A DNA stretch of 8,275 nt from Gemmatimonadota bacterium (lineage in GTDB: Bacteria > Gemmatimonadota > Gemmatimonadetes > Gemmatimonadales > GWC2-71-9). Location of the stretch: assembly GCA_016180765.1 (NCBI GenBank), contig JACPAP010000038.1, forward strand, positions 1 through 8,275, in the 5' to 3' direction. Both the position numbers and the translations under genes were made by a program. The stretch's first letter is position 1; each line of letters opens with the position of its first letter. Below, in pieces: positions 6,341 through 8,275 of this stretch. The notes beneath the pieces are model-generated. The model saw only the letters and a list, made by a program, of their open reading frames with translations, ran no database searches and was not told where the DNA came from.

Positions 6341-6447
6341 GCGGCTTTCAAACCTCGGGTCCCGGCAATACCTTGATCGCACTCCCGCATCCGGGTAATC
6401 TAGGGGCCCCGAACGCCGCCGTCACCCGCGGGCACCCAAAAGGCGCC
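6341..6447. promoter_or_regulatory. Divergent intergenic region between FCD regulator and GNAT2-racemase pair
   Basis: This 107-nt stretch must carry the promoters of both divergent transcripts. On the + strand a weak candidate is TTGATC (6373-6378), a 17-nt spacer, then TAATCT (6396-6401), 46 nt before the ATG at 6448. It matches the sigma-70 consensus at only 7 of 12 positions. Short GC-rich palindromes occur (GGGGCCCC at 6403-6410, CCCGCGGG at 6425-6432), but I see no clear FadR-type operator of the TNGTNNNACNA kind. Confidence 0.35.
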
Positions 6448-7284
6448 ATGACACCATCACCGTCCGGCAGCCGGACGGACGACGTCGTCATCCGACCCCT
6501 GTCATCTCCCGAGGAGCTGGCGCAGGGCGTCGCCATCCAACGCCACACCTGGGGCGATGAGTTCACCGAGGTGGTTCCGGCCACCATCCTCCAAATCTGC
6601 CAGAAGGTCGGTGGCGTGGCCGCCGGCGCGTTCGATGCGAACGGACGCATGCTGGGATTCGTGTTCGGGCTTACCGGCGTGCACCACGGACGCCTGGCTC
6701 ATTGGTCACACATGCTGGCGGTGGAGCCGGAGGCCCGCGGGCTCGGGCTGGGCAAGCGACTCAAGCTGTACCAGCGGGACGTGCTGCTCCAAATCGGCGT
6801 CGTGGAAGTCCGCTGGACGTTCGACCCATTGGTGGCGCAGAACGCGAACCTCAACCTCAACGCCCTCGGGACGGAGATTGAGCGTTACGTTGCGGACATG
6901 TACGGCGGCAACACCGGGAGCGAGCTGCATAGCGGCCTCGGCACCGACCGCCTGGTGGCGCTTTGGCTCATCGCCGACGCGCGGGTTGGTCAGGTGCTCG
7001 GGGGCCACGCGCCGCCCCTCGCGCGTGGGCTCGCGGACGCCCCCGTCGCCAACGCGAGTGCGACCGTGGCCGGCAGCTTGCCGGCCGAGCCGGCCGTCCG
7101 CATCGAGGTCCCCGCGGACGTCCAGGCGGTCAAGGCGCAGTCCTTGGAGACCGCCCGCGCCTGGCGGGCCACCACGCGCCAGGCGTTCCTGTGGTACCTG
7201 GAGCGGGGCTACCGCGTGACGGGATTCATCTCCGGGGACCGCGGTGGGCGGTGCTTCTACGTGCTGGCGCGACCCCCGGCATGA
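6448..7284 (+). CDS. GNAT-superfamily N-acyltransferase (COG3375-like), copy 2
   Basis: This 278-residue protein is a clear paralogue of the GNAT at 3965-4696. Over 30 aligned residues around motif A, 23 are identical. The motif is 'MLAVEPEARGLGLGKRLKLY', with R97-x-x-G100-x-G102 for acyl-CoA. The COG3375-type block 'WTFDPLVAQNANLNLNALG' is also present. The GNAT core spans about 12-175 and the C-terminal subdomain about 217-278 ('ARAWRATTRQAFLWYLERGY', 'CFYVLARP'). The linker between them is about 28 residues longer than in copy 1 and rich in Ala and Pro. Function is inferred as N-acylation, perhaps N-succinylation, of an amino acid, because its stop overlaps the start of an N-succinylamino acid racemase-like gene (ATGA). 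I chose the ATG at 6448 (AAAAGG just upstream) over a TTG at 6373 that would add 25 residues without family similarity. Confidence 0.86.
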   Translation: MTPSPSGSRTDDVVIRPLSSPEELAQGVAIQRHTWGDEFTEVVPATILQICQKVGGVAAGAFDANGRMLGFVFGLTGVHHGRLAHWSHMLAVEPEARGLGLGKRLKLYQRDVLLQIGVVEVRWTFDPLVAQNANLNLNALGTEIERYVADMYGGNTGSELHSGLGTDRLVALWLIADARVGQVLGGHAPPLARGLADAPVANASATVAGSLPAEPAVRIEVPADVQAVKAQSLETARAWRATTRQAFLWYLERGYRVTGFISGDRGGRCFYVLARPPA

Positions 7285-8275
7285 GTCTTGCCCTCCGACA
7301 GATCGCGCTCCGGGAGATCGCGCTCCAACTCAAGGAGCCGTTCCGGATCTCCTCCGGCGTGGTTTCCCATCGCCGCATCCTGCTGGTGGAGTTGACGGAC
7401 GCCGATGGCGCGCAAGTCTGGGCCGAGTGCGTGGCCGGCGAGAAGCCGAACTATTCGCCGGAAACCGTGGAAACCGCCTGGTTAGCCATCCGGCACTGGG
7501 TGGCACCGCGCGTGCTGGGACGCCGCTTCGAGGGACCCGAGCAGGTGTTCCCGGCCCTGGAACAGGACTTCCGCGGCCACCGCATGGCGAAGGCCGCGGT
7601 GGAAATGGGAATGTGGGCGCTCGCGGCCACGCATGCCGGCAAGAGCCTCTCACGCTTCCTCGGCGGGACGCGCGACGAGATCGCCACGGGCATTTCGCTG
7701 GGCATACAGGAATCGCCCGCCGCACTGGTGGAGAAGGCGCGCGCGGCGTCGGCGCAGGGTTATCGCAAGATCAAGCTCAAGATCAAGCCCGGGGTGGATA
7801 TCGCGTTCGTCGGCGCGGTGCGCGAGGCTCTGGGGCCGGAGGCTCCCCTCATGGCCGATGCCAACAACGCCTACACGTTGGCCGAGGCAGACGCCCTCGT
7901 GGCGCTCGACCGGTTTGGTCTGGTCATGATCGAGCAGCCACTGGCCTGGGATGATGTGGTGAAGCACGCGCAGCTCCAGAAGCGCCTCAAGACGCCGATT
8001 TGCCTCGACGAGTCCATCACCGGACTGGACCAAGCGGAGGGCATGGTGGCGCTGGGGAGCGGGCGGATCATCAACATCAAGCCGGGACGGGTGGGTGGGT
8101 TCGCGGCCTCCAAGGCGATCCACGATTTCTGCGCTCAGCACCAGGTGCCGGTGTGGTGTGGCGGGATGTTGGAGTCAGGTGTGGGGAGGTCGTATAACGT
8201 GGCTCTCGCCTCCCTTCCCAACTTTGTCCTCCCGGGAGACCTGAGCCCCAGCGGCCGCTACTGGGAGCGGGACAT
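7281..8275 (+). CDS. N-succinylamino acid racemase / o-succinylbenzoate synthase (enolase superfamily), 3' end missing
   Basis: 331 complete codons are visible and the gene runs off the window; the family is about 370 residues, so about 40 are missing. It has the enolase-superfamily capping domain (about 1-125, opening with 'LKEPFRISSG') and a (beta/alpha) barrel. All catalytic residues are present. They are the K-x-K pair Lys165/Lys167 in 'KIKLKIKPG', metal ligands Asp193 ('MADANNAY'), Glu218 ('IEQPL') and Asp243 ('CLDES'), and the opposite Lys267 ('NIKPGRVGG'). From memory each lies 4 residues after its counterpart in the Amycolatopsis enzyme. Sequence cannot separate o-succinylbenzoate synthase (the menC reaction of menaquinone synthesis) from N-succinylamino acid racemase, and many members do both. 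No menaquinone gene is nearby, and coupling to a GNAT by a 4-nt overlap favours the racemase role. No ribosome site is obvious, so translation probably relies on reinitiation. Confidence 0.88.
   Translation, partial: MSLALRQIALREIALQLKEPFRISSGVVSHRRILLVELTDADGAQVWAECVAGEKPNYSPETVETAWLAIRHWVAPRVLGRRFEGPEQVFPALEQDFRGHRMAKAAVEMGMWALAATHAGKSLSRFLGGTRDEIATGISLGIQESPAALVEKARAASAQGYRKIKLKIKPGVDIAFVGAVREALGPEAPLMADANNAYTLAEADALVALDRFGLVMIEQPLAWDDVVKHAQLQKRLKTPICLDESITGLDQAEGMVALGSGRIINIKPGRVGGFAASKAIHDFCAQHQVPVWCGGMLESGVGRSYNVALASLPNFVLPGDLSPSGRYWERD

Noticed and set aside
6403..6432. Two 8-bp palindromes (GGGGCCCC, CCCGCGGG) as possible operators of the FCD regulator
   Set aside because: They are short and made only of G and C, likely by chance in this composition, and do not resemble the FadR-family operator pattern.
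6557..7219. 220-residue + strand open frame overlapping GNAT copy 2
   Set aside because: It is Ser/Arg/Trp-rich, typical of a +1 frame of GC-rich coding DNA; the real frame has the complete GNAT motifs.
1..8275. CRISPR array, tRNA, rRNA, insertion sequence or prophage genes
   Set aside because: No regularly spaced repeats, no cloverleaf-like or rRNA-like segments, and no transposase, integrase or phage motifs were seen on either strand.

Overview
The window is GC-rich, densely coded bacterial chromosome. The best taxonomic clue is the 362-1426 gene. It has two CarboxypepD_reg-like domains followed by a short TonB-plug-like tail ending in 'CGTIVLWTR', an architecture I associate with Gemmatimonadota. 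The lipoprotein D-aminoacylase, the di-haem (DUF1111) oxidoreductase and the GCAGAGG-type palindromic element also fit a soil or environmental lineage of that kind. The phylum call is inference from protein style, not from a marker gene.

Left part (1-1426, + strand): the C-terminal end of a DUF1111 di-haem oxidoreductase, then a secreted two-repeat carboxypeptidase-regulatory-like protein. Next, on the - strand (1423-3665), lie a small clan AA (retropepsin-like) aspartic protease and, upstream of it, a lipoprotein of the N-acyl-D-amino-acid deacylase family. In the deacylase the usual first metal-binding HxH is Q-G-Q. A 300-base intergenic stretch (3666-3964) follows and holds two separate palindromic elements: a perfect 22-bp inverted repeat and a roughly 111-bp GCAGAGG-type hairpin.

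Right part (3965-8275): two translationally coupled pairs, both on the + strand and separated by a convergent/divergent FadR-type (GntR/FCD) regulator on the - strand. Pair 1 is a GNAT acyltransferase overlapping a metallo-beta-lactamase-fold hydrolase by 4 nt (ATGA). Pair 2 is a paralogous GNAT overlapping an enolase-superfamily N-succinylamino acid racemase/o-succinylbenzoate synthase by 4 nt (ATGA); the window ends inside this last gene.

How the genes may work together (inference): a GNAT N-acyltransferase next to an N-succinylamino acid racemase recalls the known route that converts D- to L-amino acids through N-succinyl intermediates. Here the GNAT is duplicated, one copy is coupled to an MBL hydrolase, no M20-type desuccinylase is visible, and an exported D-aminoacylase-like protein is divergent to the cluster. 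The region therefore looks like a locus for scavenging D- or N-acyl-amino acids, locally regulated by the FadR-type repressor. Substrates cannot be read from sequence.
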